64,000 nt of DNA. It comes from Helichrysum umbraculigerum (lineage: Eukaryota; Streptophyta; Magnoliopsida; Asterales; Asteraceae). This document shows positions 32,569-45,415 of the stretch, one piece after another (position 1 is the first letter of the stretch; each line of letters starts with the position of its first letter). The translations under genes and the position numbers were made by a program. The notes under the pieces are model-generated. The model was not told where the DNA came from and made no database searches. It saw only the letters and a program-made list of their open reading frames with translations. The stretch covers positions 76,216,059 to 76,280,058 of the forward strand of contig CATIUR010000001.1 in assembly GCA_949592205.1 (NCBI GenBank), given 5' to 3'.

Positions 32569-35272
32569 GTGGTGCAGATCTAGGGGAACACGTCATACAC
32601 TAAAAAAAAAGAAAACTAATAATAAAGAAAATATTTTTGTTTTTTTAGACGGTTTTATCCTAAGGGTTTACTAGAATTGGGATTGGTTGGGCCTCTGTAT
32701 CGGACAGGTAGTCTCCCCGGCAGCGGCGCCAAAAACTTGATCCACGCTACAAACAAGAGGTTCGTAACGGCGATCGGTGGGTTTTTAAAATTTATAATTG
32801 CTGGGGTCTAAGCGTGACTTACTAATACTGAACCAAAGGCTAGTAGATGGTAAGTATGACCTAGAGTCATTCTTAAAGAGAAACTGAATTGAAACGGAGG
32901 TGATCCAATCAATCTTTCTTTTCTAGAAAGGTTTTAAAAGAGTGCGTTGGGGGTTTTGGTTCAGTTAACTAGATAAACTAAATAAAGCGAATTAAATGTA
33001 ATAATAAATCAGATAATAAAAGTAGTATTTGTTGCGAGTTCATTAGCTTATAATGTGGGACGATGACTTTTAGGGAACTCGTTTACTAAATTTGGAATGT
33101 TCACTAGACTTGGTAGTTTATGGTATAACCAACAGATTCCCTATTAGTCGGTTATCAACTAATATGTCACGAGGAACTATGGTGTCATGATTCTGAATAA
33201 ACAAACAATGCTCAACTCTCCACACTCTCCTATGAGGGAGTCAGTGGCCCTTATTATTGAACGCATTCGCTCGTGGGCGAAGGAATAGAGTAGCAAGTCC
33301 ACAACAAGTCTAACCGTTCTTAATACGATAAAGACTATAAATCCAGCAAACAACTAACTTAGTAAATATGTTCGGACTTAGTTGATCAATTTCCATTAAT
33401 GAAATTCAAGCATGGTAAGCGAGGGAAAGTGTTGAGGTTTCTTGCGTACCTTACTTTAGATTTCATAGGTTAAGGAAAAGTATCACTTTGAATTGGATTT
33501 TAAACTTGCCTTTCTTAATACAATTAACAAATCCCTAGGTTTTCGTAAATAGTTATTTAGCCTATAGCCTACCTAATCTAATCTAATCTAAACTAACTAA
33601 TCTAATTAAAATGCTAATTAAAATGCTGACGGCTTTTTGCATAATGTTAAACCCAGACCATGTCAGAAAAATACTATGTTAGTTCACAATGTATTTAATC
33701 GTTTACCGATGTTTCCATTGTGAGTTTAATTACTTCGCGATGTTTGCATGATAAGTACATTGTGATCGGAAGTGTACAATACTCATGGCAATTCCACGTA
33801 ATCACATTGCATTTTATGATGCTTGCATGACGTTACAATTAAAACCGTAGTTTTTACATAGATAACTATTGACCAAGTATTAAGGTTCGCGACTCCTCTT
33901 TACAAGGTTACAATCACGTTTGTCAATCGAAAGGCGTATGTAAGTTTTAGGTTTAAAATCATAAGATAAGTACGTTCATAAAGTTTCCATTTCAATAATG
34001 TCGAATCATAATACAACTACCTTCGGTTGTTACCGGCTTCCATGCGTTTGTACTTTGCTCGAAAGCATTTCCAGCACTATACCAAGTAAACAGTCGAATA
34101 GGGGCCGTCATATTATTTCACGACACATTTAAAGTCATCCCACAATTATATATGCTAACTACATCACAACAAATACAATAGTAATCTACTCGCTAATCAT
34201 GGCATAAACGATCTCTAGCATAATTAAAGCATACATATTTAATTAAATAGAAAAGGATAGAAATAACAGAGATTAATATGCGAGATGGAATAGACTTGAA
34301 TTAATAAGCGTATCTCCAAGCGTACACCAAAGATTACAAGATGTTCCTCACCAAAGATTACAAGCACGTTCCTTGCTTCTATTCTAGCTAGCCTAATACT
34401 AATACTAAAATAAAGAAAGAAAGAAAAGCTAGAAGCTATAGAAATAAGAAACATACAGAAAGTGTGTTTTCTAAGGTGTGGAAGGTGTGTCTTAAAATGA
34501 ACCATGGTGCCTTCTATTTATAGGTGAATTTTGGCTCACGTTAGCAATCCAAGGAGCACATTAGCAAAAGGTGGAAAAGGTGGTGCACCGGGTACCAAAA
34601 AGCGTGTAAAGGTGGGCACCGGGTACCAAAAAGCATGTAAAGGTGGTGCACCGGGTACACACAAGGACCAAAAAGAGGAAACGGGGCAGGGTGCAGGTGG
34701 CCAGTCCCGCCCACCTGTAGGCTGGCGGCGGCTGGGTGGTGGCCGGCGGCGACTAGCACCCCCCGCCCCGGTTCGTCGTCTTTTGCTTCGTTTCTTGATT
34801 CGCGCGTGTTTTCTTCGTTATGCGTCCGTTTGCATCGATTCTTTTTTCATTGGATTCGTAATTCAAAATCGAAGACTTTGATGAAAAGATATCCCAAAAA
34901 TATGTCTCTGAACTTTAGATGTGTCGTACGAATCGGTTGGATCTTCCGGCGTACGTAGAATCTTCATTCTTCGTATGTTTTTGTTGATTCTTCTTCTGTT
35001 GGATTCGTAATTTGAAAACGAACATCTTGGATGAGATGGATGTTGGTGATGGGCACTTTTGTCTTGAAATCTCGTTTTGATGCCTTGAATCTTCAAACGT
35101 GTGTGGAATATTCGTTTTTCATCCGTTTTGCTTGATTTTCATCGTGCAACCTTGTTTTGACCATCTTGGCATAATACTATTGGTTTGTATTGTTTTTGAG
35201 TTAAAATGTCAAGAATCGTTCCAGAATGAGAGAGATATCGGTAGTAAAAACGTGACTTTTTACGCGATATCA
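32569..35272 (-). mobile_element. Element C: 5' end of an Athila-like element
   Basis: Minus-oriented. The LTR is 32738-35272 (2535 bp) with TATA box at 34514-34523. The primer site is at 32714-32731. A leader of about 120 bases follows, and then only the first nine codons of gag (ATG at 32596) before element B. The right flank is ccaat (35273-35277). The leader and gag start are nearly the same as in B, so B and C are one family. The rest lies outside the window on the left. Confidence 0.87.
32714..32731 (-). other. Primer binding site of element C
   Basis: The minus strand reads TGGCGCCGCTGCCGGGGA, six bases from the LTR end at 32738. Confidence 0.87.
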
Positions 35273-35277
35273 CCAAT

Positions 35278-35610
35278 TTGTTTGGATCTGTAGTGCTTAA
35301 TGGCATTAAACGCTCCATCGATCACTTTAAGAAAGGTTTTGCACCTTATGATCGTTGGATGCATATGCCCGACACAGGTGCTATTATTGCGTCATGCTAT
35401 AATGTGATTGTTCATTTTCTCAGCCCCAAAGGAAGTTCGACGTGGCTACCGCTTTGGTCTAGTCCGCCTAAGAACCTACAAAATATTACATGGTTAATTG
35501 CACACGTAAACGGTAACCACTATGTTAAAGTTGATCTGCAGGGAAATTACCCATTACCGATTATTTATCAATGTTGGTTTAGATACAAGCAAGATTGTGC
35601 AGCTATGTAA
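35278..35610 (+). pseudogene. OTU-like cysteine peptidase, C-terminal fragment
   Basis: An open frame of 110 codons with no proper start, because element C was inserted just upstream. The blocks DRWMHMPDTGAIIASCYNV, TWLPLWSSPP and NGNHYVKVDLQGNYPLPIIY match, as I remember them, the OTU-like peptidase domain fused to or carried by plant MULE-type transposons. The residues NHY would hold the catalytic histidine. The N-terminal catalytic Cys part should lie to the left of element C, outside the window. It ends in a normal stop. This is the oldest recognisable layer of the left nest. It could also come from a host OTU gene, but the context of nested repeats favours a transposon. Confidence 0.65.
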
Positions 35611-35930
35611 GAAATTTTGTGTAATATGATGTAACACCCCCAAATTTAACAGTTTGCGGAAGCGATGTTTTGGGTGTTACTAATCAATAATCACAAGCAC
35701 AAAGGATACAGTGAACGACTCTAAATGAGACGTTCGAAAAGTTATTACATTAATACATAAGTAGTTTCAAAATACAAGCTCGAGTTCGAGTAAATTCCTA
35801 GAGATTCTAATACATAACAGTAAGTACAAAAGTAATGCAATAAAATCTCCAAGCTTGTAATGCATGCGACTCGAGCTAAGTAAGCTTATCCTGCTGGGCA
35901 TCCCTACTGATGCTGTGTACCTGAGAAGCA

Positions 35931-36497
35931 TTACTAAAACGGTCAACCAAAAGGTTGGTGAATCTCACAGGTTTGTAAGTAAGTAAACAGTTTGAACACA
36001 CAAGTAGTATTTGTAAATCATAGCCAGCCAATAATTAATGATCACAGGATATGCTCATCATTAACTTAAGTTTTAATAAGTGGGTGGTTGCAGTTTATGC
36101 AAACCGTTTGATACAATCGCCATGAGCCACCATAGTTGATGCTTAACGTACAGTAAATATAGGTACCCCCTCATGAATGTAATCCAAAACATTCATACGG
36201 AACGAGTAAGAAACGCCCGTTTCTACAGGAACGGTTCGTGGTAGTGCGTGCTACCCCGGGCGGGGATTGTCAGTCCCATATGGATCCATATACTAAAACT
36301 CGCGCTTATCACATAACTAACAACTATGATTCAGGAGGATTTCATTGGATTAGTCGTAAAACTCATGCAATTGGCGTATCGTTAATCTCGTACAGTAAGT
36401 AAATCATGGCAGCAAGTAAGTTTTGTGTGTTCATGTAAAACAGTAATGCATCTCACCCCTGAGTATAAAACAGTAAAGTAGGGGCTGTAAGACTCAC
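35931..36497 (-). promoter_or_regulatory. Putative intron in solo LTR S
   Basis: Minus strand: donor ACTCAG|GTGAGT with the first intron base at 36497, followed downstream by GCCCCTAC. The 3' end has the hairpin CAACC-tttt-GGTTG, TTGACC, a T-rich tract and TTCTCAG at 35931. The order and spacing match the LTR of E (17274-18685), where the hairpin arms are different but again complementary. Confidence 0.55.
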
Positions 36498-37238
36498 CTG
36501 AGTCGAGTAGACGATGCAGTAAAGCAAGCAAGTAGTATCCGAACTAGTAACCCTTAGCGTCCTAATACGCATAAGGTTTAGTAAGTAAATGGAATACTTG
36601 TAAAGTATCCATGCTAGTTGTTCCCAAACTAGTTAATGTCCATTAGTTTGTTTGTAAATTTGTAATCGTTTGTAAATCGTAGTTTGTATAAAAGTTGTAC
36701 GGTTCGTTTGTTATCGGTGTATAATAATAATTCCATCCATTATTATTATGTATTCATAGTAGTTGTACAGTTGTAAAGTACACTCGTATGATCGTTTGTT
36801 TGTATTACAACATGTATCGATTATGTACATTCCAATGGGCTTAGTCCCCAAAGGGTACGAGTGAAACCTCGTAAGTATTCGTATGTAAGTTCGTATCAGT
36901 TAACGTGTAATCCAGCACGTAACTAGTAAGTGAACTTGTAGGTTCGTATCGGTTGCAATCCCGTGTAGTGTACAAGAGTAAGTTCGTTGGAGTGTAATCT
37001 CCTAAGTAATTCGAGTGTAATCTCGTACGTGTGTGTGAGTGAAATCTCACGTTAAGTTTCGTATAGTCTTGTACGTATTCAAGTATCGTTGTATACTTTC
37101 AAGTATAGTATTTTCATGCATAAGTGACGCCGAGTAAAGTACGTTTGCGTTTTAAGTATATTCTATACTTGTGTAAAAATGTAAGTTTCAATCAGCCTGT
37201 TATAGCGTCACTTATATGCGTCACTTCTGTGTATCATG

Positions 37239-37482
37239 CGACACTGAGGTAGTGTCGTGGTATGTTATCTGTTTCAATGTGTATGCGACACTTAAGTAGT
37301 GTCGGTATTCAGACAGTGCGTCACTTAGTAAGTGACGTTATCTAGTGTAGTTTCTCATCAGTGCGTCACTATAATAGTGACGGTATGAGGATCAGTGACG
37401 TCATCGGTAGTAACTAGGAGTTATTCGTTTCTACTGAAAGTTATAAGTTTATATTGAAGATAGCGACACTAATGAAGTGTCG
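37239..37482. repeat. Covarying hairpins in solo LTR S
   Basis: CGACACT-gaggt-AGTGTCG (37239), CGACACT-taagt-AGTGTCG (37286), CGTCACT-tagta-AGTGACG (37319), CGTCACT-ataat-AGTGACG (37364), CGACACT-aatga-AGTGTCG (37464). The third base pair is A-T in some and T-A in others, and the 5-base loop varies freely. Confidence 0.88.
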
Positions 37483-37545
37483 GTATAAATGTTCTAGCGT
37501 CACTATGTAAGTGTCGCGTGGTTTCTGTCGATAGTTATAGGGTAG

Positions 37546-37990
37546 CGACACTAGTGAAGTGTCGTGATGTTTCTACCGAAAGTGTTATAGTTTCTGCCGA
37601 ACGTTATATGATAGCGACACTTATGAAGTGTCGTGATGTTTCTACCGAAAGTGTTATAGTTTCTGCCGAACGTTATATGATAGCGACACTTATGAAGTGT
37701 CGTGATGTTTCTACCGAAAGTGTTATAGTTTCTGCCGAACGTTATATGATAGCGACACTTATGAAGTGTCGTGATGTTTCTACCGAAAGTGTTATAGTTT
37801 CTGCCGAACGAACGTTATATGATAGCGACACTTATGAAGTGTCGTGATGTTTCTACCGAAAGTGTTATAGTTTCTGCCGAAGGTTATAGTTTCTGCCGAA
37901 GGTTATAGTTTCTGCCGAAGGTTATAGTTTCTGCCGAAGGTTATAGTTTCTGCCGAAGGTTATAGTTTCTGTCGAAGGTTATAGTTTCTA
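37546..37990. repeat. 69-bp and 19-bp tandem arrays in solo LTR S
   Basis: CGACACT hairpins head units starting at 37546, 37615, 37684, 37753 and 37826 (69-bp period, last interval 73 because AACG is doubled). Their ends run into five or more 19-bp units of GGTTATAGTTTCTGCCGAA (37882 to about 37990). The long unit contains the short one, so the second array probably grew from the first. Confidence 0.9.
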
Positions 37991-39296
37991 GATTTTCAAC
38001 TCGATGAACACTCTATTTAACCAACTTCTAGACCGATTCAAGTCTAACCAAAAATCACACGTGTTCTACTATATGTAATGTTCATTTCTGCATTTTATGG
38101 TATTTTCATATGTCCGTTTAATATTTTAAACAAAAATAAAAGTGATGTGTAGTCAGATTTGGTTCCAAACAGAACTAAGTCCAAAGTTCTAGTATTAGCC
38201 GGAGATGGGTGTATTTCTGGGCAAAACGCCCTTCATGAAAGTCGTAGGCGACGAAGAGACGAAGATTTCTTATTTAGAAAGTTTTCGTTGATTTTGAACA
38301 CACGATTTTATAAAAATTCCGGAAGTGGACTGTTTTCAGTGGTGGTTCTCGGTTTAAGTTTTCGAGTTCCAAAAACGAGTTTTAACGTATAATTTGGACA
38401 TTATAAAGCTAGGGGAACAACATGCATGTAAAATAATGATAATCAGAAGAGTTTACGAGTCGCCGGAAAACTTACAAAGTCGACGAATCGAGAATCCGAA
38501 AAGATGGAAACGTGAAGCTCCTCCTCGTGATCGTTTTCTTCCAAATGAGCTTAGTGTTTTAAGGGGTTTTTGATGGTGGTTTTGGGTGGCTTGTGGCTGC
38601 CGAAAATTAGAGAGAGAGAGGGGTTAGAGAGAGAGTTGAGAGAGAATAGAGGTTGAGTGGAGTGTGGGAATGAATGAGTGAGGGGATGGGAGTGGTATGG
38701 TGGTGATTGAATGGAGTCAAACAAGCAACAAAGGGGAAGGCCATCCCCTAGCCATGTGGCCGGCCCCCTAGTGGGTCCCACAAGGGTATTTTGGTCCTTT
38801 CCTAGTTGACGCAAATACGTGTTCGTTTCCTCGGTCGTTTAAACGTTAAAATAGTTTTTATACGCGATTAATATACGTTTTAAAATACGAGTCGTTCCCC
38901 GGTATTTTTGTTGGAGTATTTAAATAAAATACTTGATTCTAAGTTATAAAATATAACTTAGTTTCGTTTTGTCGGTTGGTCGAGTTTTCGGAGAGTTCGG
39001 TGACGTTTTAATCAAAACGTACGTTTTCCGTTATATTATAAACATAATATAAAGTAACAATCAAAGTAATTAAATAATTTCACATTATTTAATAATTGTT
39101 TTATCAGTGTACGCAAGTTTGTACGATTGTAATTTTATACGATATTTGTACGAATCGTATACGCGTATATATATATATATTCCATCCATATATATATATA
39201 GTAAATAATGTATATAACCCTATTTCATATTATATACAAGTAATAAACACGTAATTAGGAAAATTTTAAATTGGTCCTAATTTCGGGGTTGTTACA

Positions 39297-39736
39297 TATG
39301 AGAATATAATTCTAACGTATGTGGAAAATTTTGTATATTATGAGAATATAATTCTAACGTATTGTAATAGTTTAATTGATTGTACAATATTGCTAGTTCA
39401 ATATCTAGCTCATGTATTGTAATAGTTTAATTGATTGTACAATATTAATTGTTAAGTATCTAACTTATGTATACTTATGTTTAATAGGGTTTAAATAAAT
39501 AAAAAACAAAATAATTTAGAATCTATGACATGTGGGATGGGTGGGATAAAAAAACAAAAAAATTATGAAGGTGACATATGGGCCGGGTAGGAGACAAAGG
39601 AAAAAAAATATTATTGTGGGCCATGGGGTAGCTGACCGTAAAACGAGGGGTGGCTTTATAATACCCGTTCGTAAATAGATAAAGTGATCTAGGATCTTGT
39701 GTAGTCGGTTTCGAGAGTGTCATGACTGTAATACAA
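39297..39736. other. Unassigned DNA between solo LTR S and element G
   Basis: 440 bp. Close to S are direct repeats: AGAATATAATTCTAACGTA near 39301 and 39342, and a 33-bp AT-rich unit near 39360 and 39413. The rest has GTGGGATGGGTGGG and purine-rich strings. It may be the end of the OTU-carrying transposon that hosts C and S. I see no gene. Confidence 0.45.
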
Positions 39737-42700
39737 GTTGGCTCTTCAACAAAATGCAGTTTAAGATCTATCTAAATTTCTTCCAACGGCACTTGTAAGG
39801 TCTCGTTGGCTAAACACTTTCTCAAATTTGCCACATGAAACACGTCGTGAACACCGCTCAACTCTTGTGGTAACTCCAGTCTATAAGCAACCGGACCAAC
39901 ACGCTCGGTAATCTCGAATGGTCCAACAAATCTCGGTGCAAGTTTCCCTTTCTTACAAAAACGTACAACTCCCTTCCACGGTGAAACTTTTAACAACACA
40001 TGGTCACCAACCGCAAATTCCAACGGCTTACGACGTTTATCGGCATAACTCTTTTGCCTATCACGAGCCACTTTCAACCTTTCCTTGATTTGTACAATCT
40101 TATCAGTAGTCTCTTGAACTATTTCTGGTCCAATCAACTGACTCTCTCCTACTTCTGCCCACATTACAGGCGAACGACACTTATGCCCATAAAGTGCTTT
40201 GAACGGCGCACACTGAATACTGGAATGATAACTATTGTTATATGAAAATTCCACCAATGGTAAATGGGTATCCCAGTTTCCTCCAAAATCGATAACACGT
40301 GATCTCAACATATCCTCCAACGTTTGGATAGTACGCTCACTTTGGCCATCAGTTTGGGGGTGGTAAGCCGTACTCATATCCAACCTTGTCCCTAACGCCT
40401 TCTATAGCGTTTTCCAAAACCGTGAAGTAAAAAGACTGTCACGATCAGCGATAATCGATACAGGCACTCCATGCCTTGCTACAATCTCATTTATATAAAA
40501 CCTCGCCAGTTTCTCCATTTTATAATTCTCGCGGATAGCTAAGAAATGAGCAGACTTACTCATCCTATCCACCGTAACCCAAATCGAATCATGCCTACTA
40601 CTGGTTCTAGGAAGCTTCGTGATAAAATCCATAGCTATGTTCTCCCACTTCCCCTCGGGAATCTCCGGTTGTTGCAGTAACCCTGATGGTCTTTGATGTT
40701 CGGCCTTAACCTTCAAACAAGTCATACATTGGCTAACATACAGTGCAATATCTTTCTTCATACCTGGCCACCAATACAAATCCTTCACATCATGGTACAT
40801 TTTATCTGCACCCGGATGAATCGAGTATCTAGACTTATGAACTTCATCCATCACTAGCGTTCTCAAACCACCTAGCAACAAAACCCACAATCTTTCTACG
40901 AAATAGTACAATCCATCTTCCTTGCGTTCTAACTGCTTATCCAGACCATGCAACGACTCTCCATGAACATTAGAATCCAATATTGCCTCCACCTGAGTTT
41001 CAATTAATTTGTCCTTGATACCCGAATGAATAGTCATAGCCATTGCTCTCACTCTCCTTGGCTTAACCCGCTCCTTTCTACTCAAAGCATCAGCCACCAC
41101 ATTTGCCTTTCCCGGGTGGTAGTGAATTTTACAATCATAATCACTAAACAACTCCAACCACCTCCTCTGTCTCATATTCAACTCTTTCTGATCAAAAATA
41201 TGTTGTAAACTCTTATGATCAGTGTAAATCACGCTCTTTGTCCCATACAAGTAATGCCTTCAACACTTGAGTGCAAAAACCACCGCACCCAGTTCCAAAT
41301 TGTGAGTAGTGTAGTTTTTCTCGTGAACCTTGAGTTGCCTAGAAGCATAAGCTATAACTTTCCCTCGCTGGATCAAAACACTTCCTAACCCTTGGTTAGA
41401 TGCATCACAATAAACCACAAAATCGTCCAAGCCATCGGGTAATGCCAAAATCGGAGCATCACACAAAGCATTCTTCAGTGTTTGAAATGCTTCCTCCTGT
41501 TTCTCACCCCACACAAACTTCCTTTCCTTTTGTGTCAACAATGTAAGCGGCTGAGCAATCTTAGAAAAATTTTCAATGAAACGTCGATAATAACCCGCCA
41601 ATCCCAAAAATTGACGAATCTCAGAAGGTGTTTGTGGAGTCTTCCAAGCATTTACCGCCTCTATCTTGCTTGGATCCACATGAATACCTGCTTCGTTTAC
41701 CACATGACCAAGAAAATGCACCTCGCGTAACCAGAATTCACACTTTGAAAACTTTGCATAGAGTTGTTCTTTTGAGAGAAGTTCAAGAATAAGTTTTAGA
41801 TGCAATTTGTGTTCCTCCTTAGATTTCGAATAGATCAAGATGTCATCAATGAAAACAATGACTAATTTATCAAGATATGGTTTACACACACGATTCATTA
41901 GATCCATGAATACCGCAAGAGCATTAGTAAGACCGAAAGGCATCACGAGAAATTCGAAGTGCCCATAGCGAGTCCTGAATGCAGTCTTTGGTATACCCGA
42001 CTCATGTACCCTCAACTGATGATAACCAGAACGAAGATCAAATTTTGAAAAACATTGAGCACCCTGAAGTTGATCAAATAAATCATCTATCCTTGGAAGA
42101 GGATAACGATTCTTGATCGTAAGTTTAATAAGTTCACGATAATCAATGCACATACGAAACGAACCATCTTTCTTTTTAACAAACGGAACAGGTGCTCCCC
42201 AAGGAGAATGACTAGGGCGAATAAAGCCCTTGTCTTGGTGTTCCTAAAGTTGTGTGGACAATTCTTGCATTTCAGAAGGAGCCAAACGGTACGGAGCTTT
42301 AGCAACTGGGGTCGCTCCGGGAATATGATCGGTACGGAACTCAATAGGTCAACAAGGAGGTAATCCCGGCAATTCATCCAGAAAAACATTAGGAAAACCT
42401 CGAACAATAAGAATATTCTCAAGTTTTGTTACCTCAGAGTTCACACTCATAAGTTTCACACATTCCACCTCAGGTTGTTCACCACACACCTCCAATACAC
42501 CACCATCCGACAAAGGTATATGGACCTCCTTTTCGAAACACACGATTTCAGCCCTGTATTTTGCCATCCAATCCATTCCCACTATGACATCAAAACTACC
42601 GATTCCGAAGGGTATTAGGTCAATACCAAAAGTATAACCCTCCAGCATAAGTGTACAGTTTCTTATGATCTTATTTAATTCTACTTGTTTCCCATCAACA

Positions 42701-44189
42701 ATTTCAATTTCATAAATAAATTCCAAGTCACTAGGCACGATATCAAGTATAGGCACAAACTCTATAGATATACAGCTAAAATCGGCACCACTATCAAATA
42801 ATACCGTAGAAAAATGATCATTTAATAAGAACGTACCAGTCACAACATTTGGTGCCTGACGCGCTTCACTAGCATTCATGACAAAAGACCTCCCAGGAGC
42901 AGTGTTTGCAACACGTCCCCTATTCTGATTCCCACCAATAGTCAGGGCTCGATTGTTGTTATTCCCCACAATCCCTATCGCTCTAACCAACTTGGGGCAA
43001 GCATTGACGAAATGATCCAAGCCCCCCACATTCAAAACATCCCCTTGATCCTCTCGCCGCATTAACCTGTGCAACAGCACGTGCAGTAGATCGACAGTAG
43101 TCAGGCGTGTGACCCCAGCGGTTGCACTTGTTGCAATACCGACAACCCGTAGATGGTGAATGACGATAGTTACATCCCGCACACAAAGGATAAAGCCCAG
43201 TATGAACATTCCTTTCCACATTAGCAGCTACATAACTCTTGGCTAACTTTGCCTTCTTATTACTTGATTCACCAACCTTAGACTTACTAACCTCAGCAAC
43301 TTCTTTACTCTTTTCATTCCCCCTCTTCAATGTACCATTTCTGACCATCTGCTCAGTAAGGACTCCAGCCCTCAGTATCGCACTCTGTATAGTAGCCGGT
43401 TCAGTTACCTCAACCATTCCTCTAATCTCTGGCACTAACCCATCTATGTACTTTTTAATCCTTTTAGACTCCGGTGTTACCATGTGCGGAATCAGTTTTG
43501 CCAGCTCATGAAAACGGTCAGTATAGGCAGCATGATTTGCCCCGCCATCAAATGATCCCAAAACTCTCTCTCCAACTTGTTCATCTCATTAGTGGAGCAG
43601 TATTCTTCCCCCAATAGCGCCTTAAACTCAACCCATGACATACCCATAGCAGAAACCCTACCCCTAGCTTGTACCTGAGTATTCCACCATGTTAGTGCCT
43701 TACCAGACAACAGGCTAGTCGCATACTTTACCTTCTGTTCCTCAGCACAATTACTGATATCCATAACTACCTCGGTTTTCTCAACCCATCAAGAGTAGGC
43801 TACCGCTCCCCCCTTTCCATCATACTCGCACGGCTTACATGCCGTAAACTCCTTATAAGAACAACCTCCTGTAACCCTACCGGTTTCAGTACCATTAATA
43901 ACACCACCACCCCCATTAGCAGCATTAGGGGCTCCATTCACATTTACCTCATCCTCACCCCAGCCTCTTCTTCAGCGCCCTGTAAAATCTCCTGGGTCAC
44001 CTGATTAACAATATCAGGCAATAGTGCCTACAACTGCTTTGCAATTATCGCAGCAATATTGGGCATTTCGCCCTCAGCTTCACCAGTACGGCCACCAGTT
44101 CGGCCACCACCTCTACCATTTCGGCCCCCAGTCCGGCCACCTCCTATATTTCCTCTATTAGCATTTCGGGCTGAGCGTCTAGGTGGCAT
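39737..44189 (-). pseudogene. Decayed Tekay-like gag-pol of element G
   Basis: Minus strand from the MPPRRS start near 44189. Gag follows (ALTWWNTQVQ, 43764-43492) with zinc-knuckle region near 43100, then protease with LFDSGADFSC (near 42800) and reverse transcriptase/RNase H (42153-41260, FIDDILIYS, YCDAS). The integrase zinc region and core come next (41250-39772, IADRDS and GQSERTIQ). There are several frameshifts in gag and at the gag/protease and protease/RT borders, a TGA at 41260-41262 where a Trp codon is expected, and another break near 40390. Similarity stops at FVEEP near 39740, in the chromodomain region, so the 3' end and the 3' LTR are missing. The closest relative in the window is element F. 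Confidence 0.9.
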
Positions 44190-45026
44190 ATTTCTACAAT
44201 TTTGAACACATCACGAATTAGCACAGTTGAAAAATAAGGGTATAGTTATGTATGAACAGTTCGTATGGTAGAAAAACATGTATTTCATGTATGTAAGAAA
44301 CCACAAAGATGAAGAGGATATAGACAGTATATGAACAAGGATCCATCCCTCATACTCCCTTACGAGTAGCACATTGCGTACTCAAATATGGTTAGATAAA
44401 CTTGCACATGTCAGAACACCTTTGTTAATTACGTCGGCCGCCATAATTGTAAAAGTATTCGTACACACACATAGCCATCTTCCAAGTTTTTGTAACACAA
44501 TATACTTGTACAAAAGGGCAAAGATTAATAATAAAACAACAGATATGCACAACACATGTCAAACAGGCCACAACCATGCAACAAATGAATAGATTATTTC
44601 AATATAAATGAAGAATTTCCCAACGTAAGAATCGTGAAAATACCAAAATGAAAATCTTGTAACAACAGTGAATATGAAAATATGACAGCAGATATGATAT
44701 GTCTTTAAGACATCACTTGCTCCAAGTGCAATTCGCTTCAAAAGGTGCGTCCTGATGTATGTGAGGAATAGGGTATGCTACAGCTGGCTCAGATCCCACC
44801 CTACTACAAATGCTAGCACCCGAGGTCGTGGGTTTAGGGTCTTGTGCCCAAAGTGCATCCTCAAGTTCCCTCTCCTCCAAAGGTTCTTCCTCCTCCTCCT
44901 CTTCCTGTTCCTCCTCGGGTTCCTCGTCCTCGAATTCTTCTTCTGAAGAGGAGATAACAACCATGGCGATCTTTTGGGGTTTTCCCTTCTTCCAGTAATT
45001 TTTGTAACGCTATGCCCATGAGATAG
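44190..45026 (-). other. Leader of element G with a short acidic ORF
   Basis: Mostly non-coding. The minus strand has an 83-codon frame at 44964-44713 starting MVVISSSEEEFEDEEPEEEQ. A run of glutamate follows, then PTTSGASICSRVGSEP. It lies at the same place, between LTR and gag, as the acidic-start 151-codon ORF of F (58969-58514). So it may be a remnant of the same kind of leader gene, but the sequence similarity is too low-complexity to prove that. Confidence 0.4.
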
Positions 45027-45031
45027 GTCTC

Positions 45032-45415
45032 TGTTAGGATTTATTAATTTGATGAGACAAAATAAAAGACGAAAGTTGAGGGACTAAAGTTGAATAGTTT
45101 TATTTTTATTAGTCTCCTAGTATAATTATGATTTCTTGTAACCCTAATGATCTCTATTATATAAAGAGACATAGGGACGTAGGTTTTTGGGGTGCACACA
45201 TAATGTAGACGTCTAGGGTTTTGGTTTAGCCTCAAGATCAAGGTTTCTTGATCCTGTTATAGTTGTATAACCGTTTTATTGTGATCGAATAAAATTGAGG
45301 CTTGAAGTGATAACATCGATTTGTTCTTATTCCGCTGTAAATTATTGTCTTTATTATCATTGATCCTAGGTCAAGATCTAAACAATCTGAGCTTCAACGA
45401 TCATACGTTTTCACA
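45032..45415 (+). repeat. 5' LTR of element H
   Basis: 384 bp. A TATA-like TATATAAA is at 45158-45165. A perfect partner lies at 47378-47761. Confidence 0.93.

Larger units (their letters stand above)
35630..39296 (-). mobile_element. Solo LTR S of a Tekay-like element
   Basis: 3667 bp bounded by tatga at 35625-35629 and 39297-39301. The ends are TGTAACACCC and GGTTGTTACA. On the minus strand the last 45 bases (GCTTCCGC, then GGGGGTGTTACA) resemble the LTR ends of E and F. There is no internal region, so unequal recombination left one LTR. It contains a putative intron, covarying hairpins and two tandem arrays. Confidence 0.9.

Noticed and set aside
37518..37847. 109-codon repetitive frame in solo LTR S
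   Set aside because: It is the 69-bp tandem repeat (a multiple of three) read through. It lies in an LTR and has no homology.
41260..41262. TGA in G and TGA in F at Trp positions considered as programmed read-through
   Set aside because: They are at different places in pol, and G has many other breaks. Ordinary G-to-A decay explains both.
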